From NCBI GenBank assembly GCA_040006895.1, contig JBDTWB010000190.1, positions 1-7,837 on the forward strand: a DNA stretch of 7,837 nucleotides, in the 5' to 3' direction. This document shows, piece after piece, positions 1 through 5,790 of the stretch (position 1 is its first letter; each line of letters opens with the position of its first letter). The notes under the pieces are model-generated. The model ran no database searches, was not told where the DNA came from, and saw only the letters and a list, made by a program, of their open reading frames with translations. This DNA comes from CAIWHR01 sp040006895 (GTDB lineage: Bacteria > Pseudomonadota > Gammaproteobacteria > Burkholderiales > Casimicrobiaceae). A program made the position numbers and the translations under genes.

Positions 1-55
1 AGGGCAGAGGGCAGAGGGCAGAGGGCAGAGGGCAGAGGGCAGAGGGCAGAGGGCA
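1..55. repeat. 7-bp tandem repeat (AGGGCAG)n, cut by the window edge
   Basis: The first 55 bases are a perfect tandem array of the heptamer AGGGCAG, seven full copies plus six bases of an eighth, ending at the T at position 56. The array probably continues to the left of the window. It contains eight GGG tracts separated by four-base CAGA spacers, which matches the usual G-quadruplex-forming pattern on the plus strand. No reading frame through the repeat contains a stop on either strand: the plus frames give permutations of RAEGRGQ. It could therefore be intergenic or the end of an unseen gene. Seven is not a multiple of three, so copy-number change would shift any frame crossing it. Confidence 0.95.
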
Positions 56-249
56 TCATGCCGGCCGCGCCGCGGCAGGGTCGCTCATGCCTCGGGCCGG
101 TGACGGCATGCCGGCAGTCTATTCCCGCGAGCGCCGCACCGGCGTCGGGCACGGGCGCTGCGCGGCCCGCGGGGCAGGTCGCACCCACCAGGTGCCGTCG
201 CGCGTGGGCGGTACACTGGCAGGTGAAGCTCGAGACGCTGTGGCGAGAC
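56..249. other. Spacer upstream of the 81-aa gene; no gene seen
   Basis: This 194-base stretch lies between the heptamer array and the ATG at 250. It is open in the frame of the downstream gene back to an ATG at 58, but that extension is a Pro/Ala/Arg-rich string with no family resemblance and looks like a GC-rich chance frame. A TACACT at 212-217, about 33 bases before the ATG, resembles a -10 element, but I find no convincing -35 hexamer at the right distance. It is noted only as a possible promoter. Confidence 0.5.
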
Positions 250-495
250 ATGGCTGAATTCTTTAAAACCTCCGGCATCTGGGCCGTCGATTTCCAGTAT
301 GAAGGCAGCCCGCGGCGCTGGCTGCGCGCGTTTCCGCCGCAGACGGATGTGCGTGCGGCAATGGCCGCTGCGCTCCATGACCTGTACGGCGAGCGGGCCC
401 GGCTCGTCGACGTGAGGGCGGCGACGACCGAGGAGGAGGGGCAGTACCTGCGTGGCGAAGCCCCGGTCAACATTGTCTGTCCGACAGGCCGCTGA
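250..495 (+). CDS. Conserved hypothetical protein, 81 aa
   Basis: This small soluble protein (MAEFFKTSGIWAVDF...) has no signal peptide and no membrane segment. It looks like an alpha/beta protein: an aromatic N-terminal strand region (residues 9-18), a basic aromatic patch RRWLRAFPP (22-30), a helix rich in Ala and Leu (33-46) ending in LYGERARLVDVR, and a C-terminal EEEGQYLRGEAPVNIVCPTGR-type tail with a single Cys at 77. From memory it resembles a short uncharacterised protein family common in Burkholderiales whose members end in a YLRGE...CPTGR motif, but I cannot name a domain or function. The ATG at 250 was chosen because the recognisable protein begins there; its Shine-Dalgarno is weak. 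It is convergent with the long EF-hand gene, 141 bp away. The conserved-looking C-terminus and intact frame make a real gene likely. Confidence 0.75.
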   Translation: MAEFFKTSGIWAVDFQYEGSPRRWLRAFPPQTDVRAAMAAALHDLYGERARLVDVRAATTEEEGQYLRGEAPVNIVCPTGR

Positions 496-636
496 GATCG
501 CGGTAGTACGGGTGAAGGGGAGGCGGCATGATTCGCCCCGTTTCCGAAGCGTCCTAAGCGTCCCCACAGGCCTCCAACTCTCCAAAGGACGTCATTTTTC
601 GCAGGGCGCCGGATACGCTCACTAAAATAAGTGCCC
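496..636. other. Convergent intergenic spacer, no clear terminator
   Basis: The 141-bp gap separates the ends of two converging genes. It holds an 8-bp direct repeat, AAGCGTCC at 547-554 and 556-563. A weak stem (GCGTCC 558-563 with GGACGT 587-592, one wobble pair, 23-nt loop) is followed by TCATTTTT. A separate 7-bp inverted repeat (603-609 with 631-637, one wobble) reaches into the stop codon of the minus-strand gene but has no U-tract in either direction. Transcription end sites cannot be placed with confidence; the 558-599 element is the best candidate for the plus strand. Confidence 0.4.
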
Positions 637-2805
637 TCAGCCCGCACCGGGCATGGGCACGCCGCCGATCAACCCCATGCGCCATGCGGTGATGGCGATC
701 GCGGCGACCACCAGCAGGAGCACGACCGCGTAGCGGCCCGCGCGACTTTGCCGAAAGGGGTCGCGCATGCGGCGCTCGGCGCTGGGCGGCACGTGCGCGG
801 TCTGGGTCAGCGCGCCGCCGAGCGGCACGTTGATGCGCATCCGCCCGTTGATCGCCCAGCCTCCGGCGTCGAGCAGCGGGCCGAGGCTGCGCTGGCGCAG
901 CTTCAGCCACGCGATGAGCATGCTCGGGCCCGAGATCGCCAGGATGATGCCGAGCAGCGCGACCGGGATCCACCACCCGAGCTCGACGAATTTGGCGAAG
1001 ACGCCGACCAGGACCGCGCTGATGCTGCCGAGCGCAACGCCCAGGGCCGCCACCGTCCCGACGTCGATGCGCCGCTGCCGGTCGCGCAACGCGGCTTCGG
1101 CCGGCGAAGGCCGCACCGGGCCCGCCTCGCTGGCCTGGGTGGCCAGCCGGGTCAGCGTTCCCTGGGCACGCTGGTCGCTGGCCGCGGCACGCTTGGCAAC
1201 CTGCTCCTCGATCATGCGCAGGAATTTCTTGTACGGCAGGAAAAAGGCCTGGCGAATGCTCAGCGGACTCTCGATGACCTTGGTGATCGTCGCGTCCCAG
1301 TCCTTGCCCTCGCGATCGTAGAAGATGCCGTTGCGCCCCACCAGCAGGTAGTCGACGTCGCCCGCGGTGAAGGCCGCCGCGATGGTCCGTTTCTGGCCCG
1401 GTCGGGTGCATTCGCAGTACGCGAGATAGACCTTGGATAGGCCTGCGAGCTTGGCATGCTGCGCGATGTCGTTGACGGCCACCGCGAGGTCGCAGCTGCG
1501 CGCGTCGAGGTAGAGTGTCCCGGCCTGGAAGATCGCGCCCTCGCGACTGTAGAACTCGGAGAACGAGACGAAGTTGTTGAGCAGATGTACGAGGTCGCGC
1601 TTGAAGCGCATCAAGCGTTCCAGTTCGTCGATGCGGTCGTTCGACGGTCCGGCTTCGGCGTCACGGGCGATCAACGCCTCGATCCTGGCCTTGCTCTCGT
1701 CGGCGAGCAGCGCCTGCAACTCGGCGGGCGGAATGGCATCGAGCTTCGTGTCGGGGCGCGCGTCGAGCCATTTGCGGCAGGGCGCCAGGCGTGCCTCGAG
1801 GTTCCTCCAGTCGGATTCGGTCAGGGAGTCAAGGGCGCCGCCGCGCGGGGCACTGCCAAGGAGCGGCTCGGCGGTCTTGATCCTGAAGGTGTCGATCCGC
1901 GCGGCCCATGCGGGATTGACGTTGTCGCGCAACGGCAGGGGCTGGCGGGGCCCTGCGGTGGCAAGCGGCAACCGGGCGATCGCGTCGGTCTCGTTGGTCA
2001 GGACATCGCCGCCGAGCTTGCGATAGTCATCGACATCCGGATTGAGGGGGGCGGTTGCCGATGCGTCGTACGCGGCGAGCTCGCAGCGGGCGAAGTAGTC
2101 GTCGATCTTCGCCTTCACGGCGGCGAGCGCTTCGGCTGCGGCCCTCGAATCCGCGCCCAGCGGCTCGATCTCGGCGCTCCCCTTCGCGGTGGCCCGCCAC
2201 GCGTCGAGCGTCTCCGCCTGGGTGAAGAAGGTGTTGACGTGCTCCTGGTCGACGCCGGGCTTGCCGGTGCGGTCGTCGATGCCGCCTACCGTGTCGATGA
2301 TGAGGGCAATGAGCTTGGCCGTGTCGGGATCGTCGGCGGCCGCTTCCGGCACGATGCCATCACCGTTCAAGCCGACCTTGGCAAGGCGATCCAGGCGTTC
2401 CTCTAGATCGGCAAGAGCGATCGCCGATGCGTCCGGCTTGCCGACCAGGTTCAACAAGGCGCGCGCGTCTGCGGCCAGGGTCTTGCCGGACGCCGTGGCT
2501 TCGTTGATGGCGGCCAGCGGCACGCTGTCGCCGCCTCCCATCAGCACGTCGGGGTCGGCGAAGTGATCGCGCACCCAATGACTGACCGCGATCAGCTCGG
2601 GCGCACGAATGCGACCGTCATCGTCGGCGTCGATCAGGTCCAGGGTGCGCGGATCGAAGTGGACCCCGCGCGTCGGACAGGCGAGCGCGACCCACAGCTT
2701 CTGGTCGAGATGCTCGAGATTGACGATATCGGCGCCGCTGCGGATGACGACCTGGTCGACGCCGCCGGAGCGGATGAATTTCCAGCGGTGCGACTCGCCT
2801 GCCAT
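637..2805 (-). CDS. EF-hand-containing membrane-anchored protein of unknown function, 722 aa
   Basis: I do not recognise a named gene. Residues 59-70 (DADDDGRIRAPE) are a textbook 12-residue EF-hand loop, with Asp at 1, 3 and 5, Gly at 6, Ile at 8 and Glu at 12, so calcium binding is likely. A second DG-type loop, GLNGDGIVPE (145-154), is degenerate. A long soluble body follows, with a distinctive segment around 484-535 (VDYLLVGRNGIFYDREGKDW... then FFLPYKKFLRMIEEQ). Three hydrophobic helices lie at about 582-607, 610-634 and 692-715. There is no signal peptide, so the N-terminal 570 residues are probably cytoplasmic. From memory, similar ~700-residue proteins starting ...WKF-RAGG-DQV... and containing LDQKLWVALACPT exist in several proteobacteria as hypothetical or EF-hand proteins. 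The ATG at 2805 follows AAGAAGGGAA (2819-2828 on the complement) at good spacing. The frame is intact throughout. The ypjD-like gene lies 147 bp upstream on the same strand. Confidence 0.92.
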   Translation of the reverse strand: MAGESHRWKFIRSGGVDQVVIRSGADIVNLEHLDQKLWVALACPTRGVHFDPRTLDLIDADDDGRIRAPELIAVSHWVRDHFADPDVLMGGGDSVPLAAINEATASGKTLAADARALLNLVGKPDASAIALADLEERLDRLAKVGLNGDGIVPEAAADDPDTAKLIALIIDTVGGIDDRTGKPGVDQEHVNTFFTQAETLDAWRATAKGSAEIEPLGADSRAAAEALAAVKAKIDDYFARCELAAYDASATAPLNPDVDDYRKLGGDVLTNETDAIARLPLATAGPRQPLPLRDNVNPAWAARIDTFRIKTAEPLLGSAPRGGALDSLTESDWRNLEARLAPCRKWLDARPDTKLDAIPPAELQALLADESKARIEALIARDAEAGPSNDRIDELERLMRFKRDLVHLLNNFVSFSEFYSREGAIFQAGTLYLDARSCDLAVAVNDIAQHAKLAGLSKVYLAYCECTRPGQKRTIAAAFTAGDVDYLLVGRNGIFYDREGKDWDATITKVIESPLSIRQAFFLPYKKFLRMIEEQVAKRAAASDQRAQGTLTRLATQASEAGPVRPSPAEAALRDRQRRIDVGTVAALGVALGSISAVLVGVFAKFVELGWWIPVALLGIILAISGPSMLIAWLKLRQRSLGPLLDAGGWAINGRMRINVPLGGALTQTAHVPPSAERRMRDPFRQSRAGRYAVVLLLVVAAIAITAWRMGLIGGVPMPGAG

Positions 2806-2952
2806 GGGGTGTGGGTTCCCTTCTTCTTGAAATGGATCGAGTGCCGGTTGCCCGGTACCGTCGCCGCACCCGCCACAGGCCTGCGCCGGCGGCGCGCCCG
2901 TCCGGGCCGCACCCGCGGCGACAGGACGGCGGCGCCATGCGGCGTGCAGCCG
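2806..2952 (-). other. Spacer between the ypjD-like gene and the EF-hand gene
   Basis: This 147-bp GC-rich spacer separates two minus-strand genes. It contains the Shine-Dalgarno of the EF-hand gene near 2819-2828. I see no convincing sigma70 hexamer pair and no hairpin with a U-tract, so it is unclear whether the downstream gene is read from its own promoter or through from the ypjD-like gene. Confidence 0.4.
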
Positions 2953-3777
2953 CTAGCGATGCAGCACGACTTCCAGCACGAACTTGCTGCCGAGATACGC
3001 GAGGAAGAGCAGCGTCGTGCCGGTGAGGATCCAGCGCAGTGCGACGCGTCCGCGCCAGCCATACTGTCGGCGGCCGAGCAGCAGCCCGCCGAACACGAAC
3101 CAGGCGAGGATGGAGAAGACAGTCTTGTGATTGAAGGTGAGCGGCCGACCGAAGACCTCCTCCGAAAAGAAGATCCCGCTCACCAGCGTCAGGGTCAGGA
3201 GCACGAAGCCAAGGCCGAGGAGGCGGAACAGCAATCGTTCCAGCGTGAGCAGCGGCGGCAGTTCGACGGTCGATGCGTCGGCGATGCCGCGGTGCAGCCG
3301 CTTTTCCAGCCACATCAGCACGACTGCCTCCGCCGCCGCCACCAGGAACAGCGCATAGGCGGTGAGGGCGACCGCGACATGCGCCGCCGCCCAGGGCGCT
3401 TCCGCGTACGCAAAGGTGTGCGGATTGGGGAAGAGGACCGGAAGCAGCGCGAATATGCCCGCCATCGGCAGCACCACGGCGCCGATGATCGGGAGGGTGC
3501 GCATCTGGCCCGTGATCCACGCCACCAGCGCAGTCAGGCCGGCCACCATCGACAGCGCGTTGCCGAAGCTCAGGTCCAGTCCGCCGGGCTTGGCGACATC
3601 GCCAGCGACCAGCCAGGCATGCAGCACGAGGGCAAGGGGAATCAACCACCGGTTCGCGCCGGACCCGTGAACGCCACTCGTAGCGGCGGTTCCGGCAGGC
3701 GCATGGGCCGGCGCCGGCCACATCGCCCACGCGGCGAACCCATAGAGGGCAGTGAGCACCAGGTGGAGTAAAATCAT
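2953..3777 (-). CDS. ypjD: CcsA/YpjD-family inner-membrane protein (cytochrome c assembly domain)
   Basis: This is a 274-aa polytopic protein of the cytochrome c assembly (CcsA/HemX-like, Pfam Cytochrom_C_asm) superfamily. Eight hydrophobic helices can be read at about 4-20, 44-60, 72-89, 95-116, 131-156, 186-203, 218-236 and 246-270. Family-typical features are PWAAAHVAVALTAY (128-141, His133) and TFNHKTVFSILAWFVFGGLL (214-233, His217), followed by GRRQYGWRG; these histidines match positions used for haem coordination in CcsA-type proteins. The ATG at 3777 starts directly in the first helix (MILLHLVLTALYGF), as in relatives, though its Shine-Dalgarno is poor. Divergent placement next to ffh matches E. 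coli ypjD (also called corE), whose exact role is unsettled. A direct role in cytochrome c maturation is not proven here, because the Trp-rich haem loop of true CcsA is not obvious. Confidence 0.92.
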   Translation of the reverse strand: MILLHLVLTALYGFAAWAMWPAPAHAPAGTAATSGVHGSGANRWLIPLALVLHAWLVAGDVAKPGGLDLSFGNALSMVAGLTALVAWITGQMRTLPIIGAVVLPMAGIFALLPVLFPNPHTFAYAEAPWAAAHVAVALTAYALFLVAAAEAVVLMWLEKRLHRGIADASTVELPPLLTLERLLFRLLGLGFVLLTLTLVSGIFFSEEVFGRPLTFNHKTVFSILAWFVFGGLLLGRRQYGWRGRVALRWILTGTTLLFLAYLGSKFVLEVVLHR

Positions 3778-3904
3778 CGGTTTCGGCGCCGTTCCGGCCA
3801 GGTCGGTCGACGCACATTCGCAGTTACCCAGTTTACCCCAGCGCCTTGCGCGGCCCGTCGGCAACGAGCCCCGAGCCGTAGCGCACGCGCAACCTCCGGA
3901 AGCC
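3778..3904. promoter_or_regulatory. Divergent intergenic region between the ypjD-like gene and ffh
   Basis: The 127-bp gap between the two divergent starts must hold promoters for both. Reading the minus strand, TAAACT (complement of 3830-3835) is a fair -10 for the ypjD-like gene and would give a leader of about 45 bases. No good -35 sits 16-18 bp upstream of it. An imperfect direct repeat, AGTTACCC (3822-3829) and AGTTTACCC (3830-3838), includes this candidate -10. A plus-strand promoter for ffh is not clear by eye. The ffh Shine-Dalgarno GGAAG (3898-3902) sits unusually close to the ATG. Confidence 0.4.
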
Positions 3905-5251
3905 ATGTTCGACAATCTCACCCAGCGCCTCGGGCGCGTGGTCAAGCAGCTGCGCGGCGAGGCGCGGCTGACCGAAGCCAATATCCAGGATGCGCTGCGG
4001 GAGGTTCGCCTGGCGCTTCTCGAAGCCGACGTCGCGCTGCCGGTCGTCAAGGATTTCATCGCGGCGGTGCGCACCAAAGCGCTGGGCGCGGAGGTTGTCG
4101 GCTCGCTCACGCCGGGTCAGGCACTCATCGGCGTGGTGCATCGCGAGCTGACCGGCCTCATGGGTGGAGCGGCAGCGCCGCTCGACCTGGCCACCCAGCC
4201 GCCTGCGGTCATTCTCCTCGCCGGCCTCCAGGGTGCCGGCAAGACCACCACCGCCGCCAAGCTCGCTCGACTGCTGCGCGAAGGCAGGAAGAAAGTGTTG
4301 CTGGTGAGCGCCGACGTGTATCGCCCCGCGGCCATCGAGCAGTTGCGCACCCTCGCGACCCAGGTCGCGGTCGACTGGTTCCCGTCCACGCCGGAGCAGA
4401 AACCGGTGCAGATCGCGCGGGACGCGGTCGACTGGGCACGCCGCCATTATCACGATGTGCTGATCGTCGATACCGCAGGACGACTCGCCATCGACGCCGA
4501 CATGATGCGCGAGATCAGCGAGCTGCACGCGGCCGTGAAGCCGATCGAGACGTTGTTCGTGGTGGATGCCATGCAGGGCCAGGACGCGGTCAACACCGCG
4601 CGCGCCTTTCGCGAGGCGCTGCCACTCACCGGTGTCGTGCTGACCAAGCTCGACGGCGATTCACGCGGCGGCGCCGCGCTTTCGGTGCGACACGTCACCG
4701 GCGCACCGATCAAGTTCGTCGGGGTCGCGGAAAAGATCGACGGCCTCGAGGTCTTCCATCCCGAGCGCATGGCCTCGCGCATCCTCGGCATGGGCGACGT
4801 GCTGTCGCTGATCGAGGAAGCGCACCGCACCGTCGATATCGAGGAGGCGCAGAAGCTCGCCCGCAAGGTCAAGACGGGCAAGGGCTTCGATCTCGAGGAT
4901 TTCAAGGCGCAGATCGGCCAGATGCGCAAGATGGGCGGCCTCGCCGGCCTCATGGACAAGCTGCCGGCGGAACTCGCCCGGGCCGCGCAGGGATCGGCGG
5001 TGAGCGAGAAAAAGATCGCCCGGATCGAGGGCATCATCAATGCCATGACCCCTGCGGAGCGAACCAAGCCGGAAATCCTCAAGGCGTCGCGCAAGCGCCG
5101 GATCGCCGCCGGTGCCGGGGTGTCGGTGCAGGAGGTGAACCAGCTCCTCGCCCAATTCGAGCAGACCCAGAAGATGATGAAGATGATGGCCAAGGGCGGC
5201 ATGCAGAAGATGATGCGCGGCATGAAAGGCATGCTTCCAGGGCTGCGGTAG
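3905..5251 (+). CDS. ffh: Signal recognition particle protein Ffh (SRP54 GTPase)
   Basis: This 448-aa protein binds 4.5S RNA and signal sequences and, with the receptor FtsY, delivers nascent inner-membrane proteins to the translocon by reciprocal GTP hydrolysis. The N domain (1-~100) starts MFDNLTQRLGRVV and has the ALLEADVALPVV motif (37-48). The G domain has the P-loop GLQGAGKTTT (107-116), DVYRPAA (137-143), DTAGR (189-193), TKLDGDSRGG (247-256) and a closing GVAEK (273-277), where many homologues read GVGEK or GTGEK. The M domain (~300-448) has the RNA-binding segment SRKRRIAAGAGVSVQEVNQL (395-414) and a Met-rich end (KMMKMMAKGGMQKMMRGMKGM) for signal-peptide binding. The frame is open upstream to 3752, but the conserved N-terminus fixes the ATG at 3905. 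Length is normal for the family. It is divergent from the ypjD-like gene and 218 bp ahead of rpsP. Confidence 0.99.
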   Translation: MFDNLTQRLGRVVKQLRGEARLTEANIQDALREVRLALLEADVALPVVKDFIAAVRTKALGAEVVGSLTPGQALIGVVHRELTGLMGGAAAPLDLATQPPAVILLAGLQGAGKTTTAAKLARLLREGRKKVLLVSADVYRPAAIEQLRTLATQVAVDWFPSTPEQKPVQIARDAVDWARRHYHDVLIVDTAGRLAIDADMMREISELHAAVKPIETLFVVDAMQGQDAVNTARAFREALPLTGVVLTKLDGDSRGGAALSVRHVTGAPIKFVGVAEKIDGLEVFHPERMASRILGMGDVLSLIEEAHRTVDIEEAQKLARKVKTGKGFDLEDFKAQIGQMRKMGGLAGLMDKLPAELARAAQGSAVSEKKIARIEGIINAMTPAERTKPEILKASRKRRIAAGAGVSVQEVNQLLAQFEQTQKMMKMMAKGGMQKMMRGMKGMLPGLR

Positions 5252-5385
5252 GGGCGCGTCCGGGCCCGGATCGGAGGGCGACGCGGTTGGCCAGGCCGCG
5301 GTGAGCCCACCTCCGGGGCGACCGGCCGGCCCGACGCGTCCGGGAAGCGCCGGCCGCGGGACGGGGCAGGGACCATGCCACCGTC
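5252..5385. other. GC-rich spacer after ffh with palindromes
   Basis: No gene is supported here. Directly after the ffh stop, a 12-bp perfect palindrome TCCGGGCCCGGA (5259-5270) lies within an outer inverted repeat, CGCGTC (5255-5260) and GACGCG (5280-5285). These could form a stable RNA structure, but no U-tract follows, so an intrinsic terminator is not shown. The structure could instead protect the ffh 3' end or mark a Rho-dependent end. Confidence 0.4.
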
Positions 5386-5415
5386 TTGTCCGGAATACGC
5401 TTTCCGTCGTATAAT
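5386..5415 (+). promoter_or_regulatory. Sigma70-type promoter of the rpsP operon
   Basis: TTGTCC at 5386-5391 and a perfect TATAAT at 5410-5415 are separated by 18 bp. Transcription would begin near 5422, leaving a leader of about 48 bases before the rpsP ATG, with a pyrimidine-rich TCTTTTTCCTGCCCCC stretch at its start. A 5-bp inverted repeat, CGGAA (5391-5395) and TTCCG (5402-5406), sits inside the spacer. This is the best promoter in the window and suits a ribosomal-protein operon. Confidence 0.8.
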
Positions 5416-5469
5416 CAGAGTCTTTTTCCTGCCCCCAACGCTTTCATCTTCTCTGCGGAAACCTTTGCC

Positions 5470-5748
5470 ATGGTCGTGATCCGTCTTGCCCGGGGCGGCG
5501 CCAAGAAGCGCCCCTTCTACAACATCGTCGTCGCCGATTCGCGCAACCGTCGCGACGGCCGTTTCATCGAGCGCGTCGGCTTCTACAACCCGATTGCCCG
5601 CGAGTCCGACGAGGCGCTGCGCCTTGCGATGGACCGCATCGACTTCTGGCGGCAGCGCGGCGCGCGGCTGTCCGACACGGTGGCGGGCCTGGTGAAGAAA
5701 TCGTCCAAGACGGCGGCGGCGCCGGCCGCTGTTCCGGCAGCGGCCTGA
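5470..5748 (+). CDS. rpsP: 30S ribosomal protein S16
   Basis: The 92-aa product is bS16, a primary-type assembly protein in the body of the 30S subunit. The conserved N-terminus MVVIRLARGGAKKRPFYNIV and the ADSRNRRDGRFIERVGFYNP segment (22-41) are diagnostic, followed by RIDFWRQRGARLSDTVAGLVKK (56-77). The C-terminus is a short Ala/Pro-rich tail (SKTAAAPAAVPAAA), probably disordered. The ATG at 5470 is the family start; a Shine-Dalgarno-like GGAAA lies at 5457-5461, eight bases away. It is the first gene of the rpsP-rimM-trmD-rplS operon, directly downstream of the TATAAT promoter. Confidence 0.99.
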   Translation: MVVIRLARGGAKKRPFYNIVVADSRNRRDGRFIERVGFYNPIARESDEALRLAMDRIDFWRQRGARLSDTVAGLVKKSSKTAAAPAAVPAAA

Positions 5749-5790
5749 TCGCCGGGAGCAACGAACGCGCACGGCAGTGACCGGCGCTTG

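Noticed and set aside
58..249. Upstream extension of the 81-aa gene to an ATG at 58.
   Set aside because: The added 64 residues are a Pro/Ala/Arg-rich chance frame adjoining the repeat, and the recognisable protein starts at 250.
558..599. Stem GCGTCC/GGACGT followed by TCATTTTT as an intrinsic terminator of the 81-aa gene.
   Set aside because: The stem is six pairs including a wobble, the loop is 23 bases and the T-run is short; it is too weak to annotate as a terminator.
603..637. Inverted repeat AGGGCGC/GTGCCCT as a terminator for the EF-hand gene.
   Set aside because: The loop is 21 bases, the stem includes the stop codon and a wobble pair, and no U-tract follows on either strand.
2563..3771. 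A 402-codon plus-strand open frame opposite the ypjD-like and EF-hand genes.
   Set aside because: It is antisense to an eight-helix membrane protein with clear family features; the translation is a charged low-complexity shadow rich in Arg, Glu and Gln.
3752..3904. Upstream in-frame extension of ffh.
   Set aside because: It overlaps the start of the divergent ypjD-like gene, and MFDNLTQRLG at 3905 is the conserved Ffh N-terminus.
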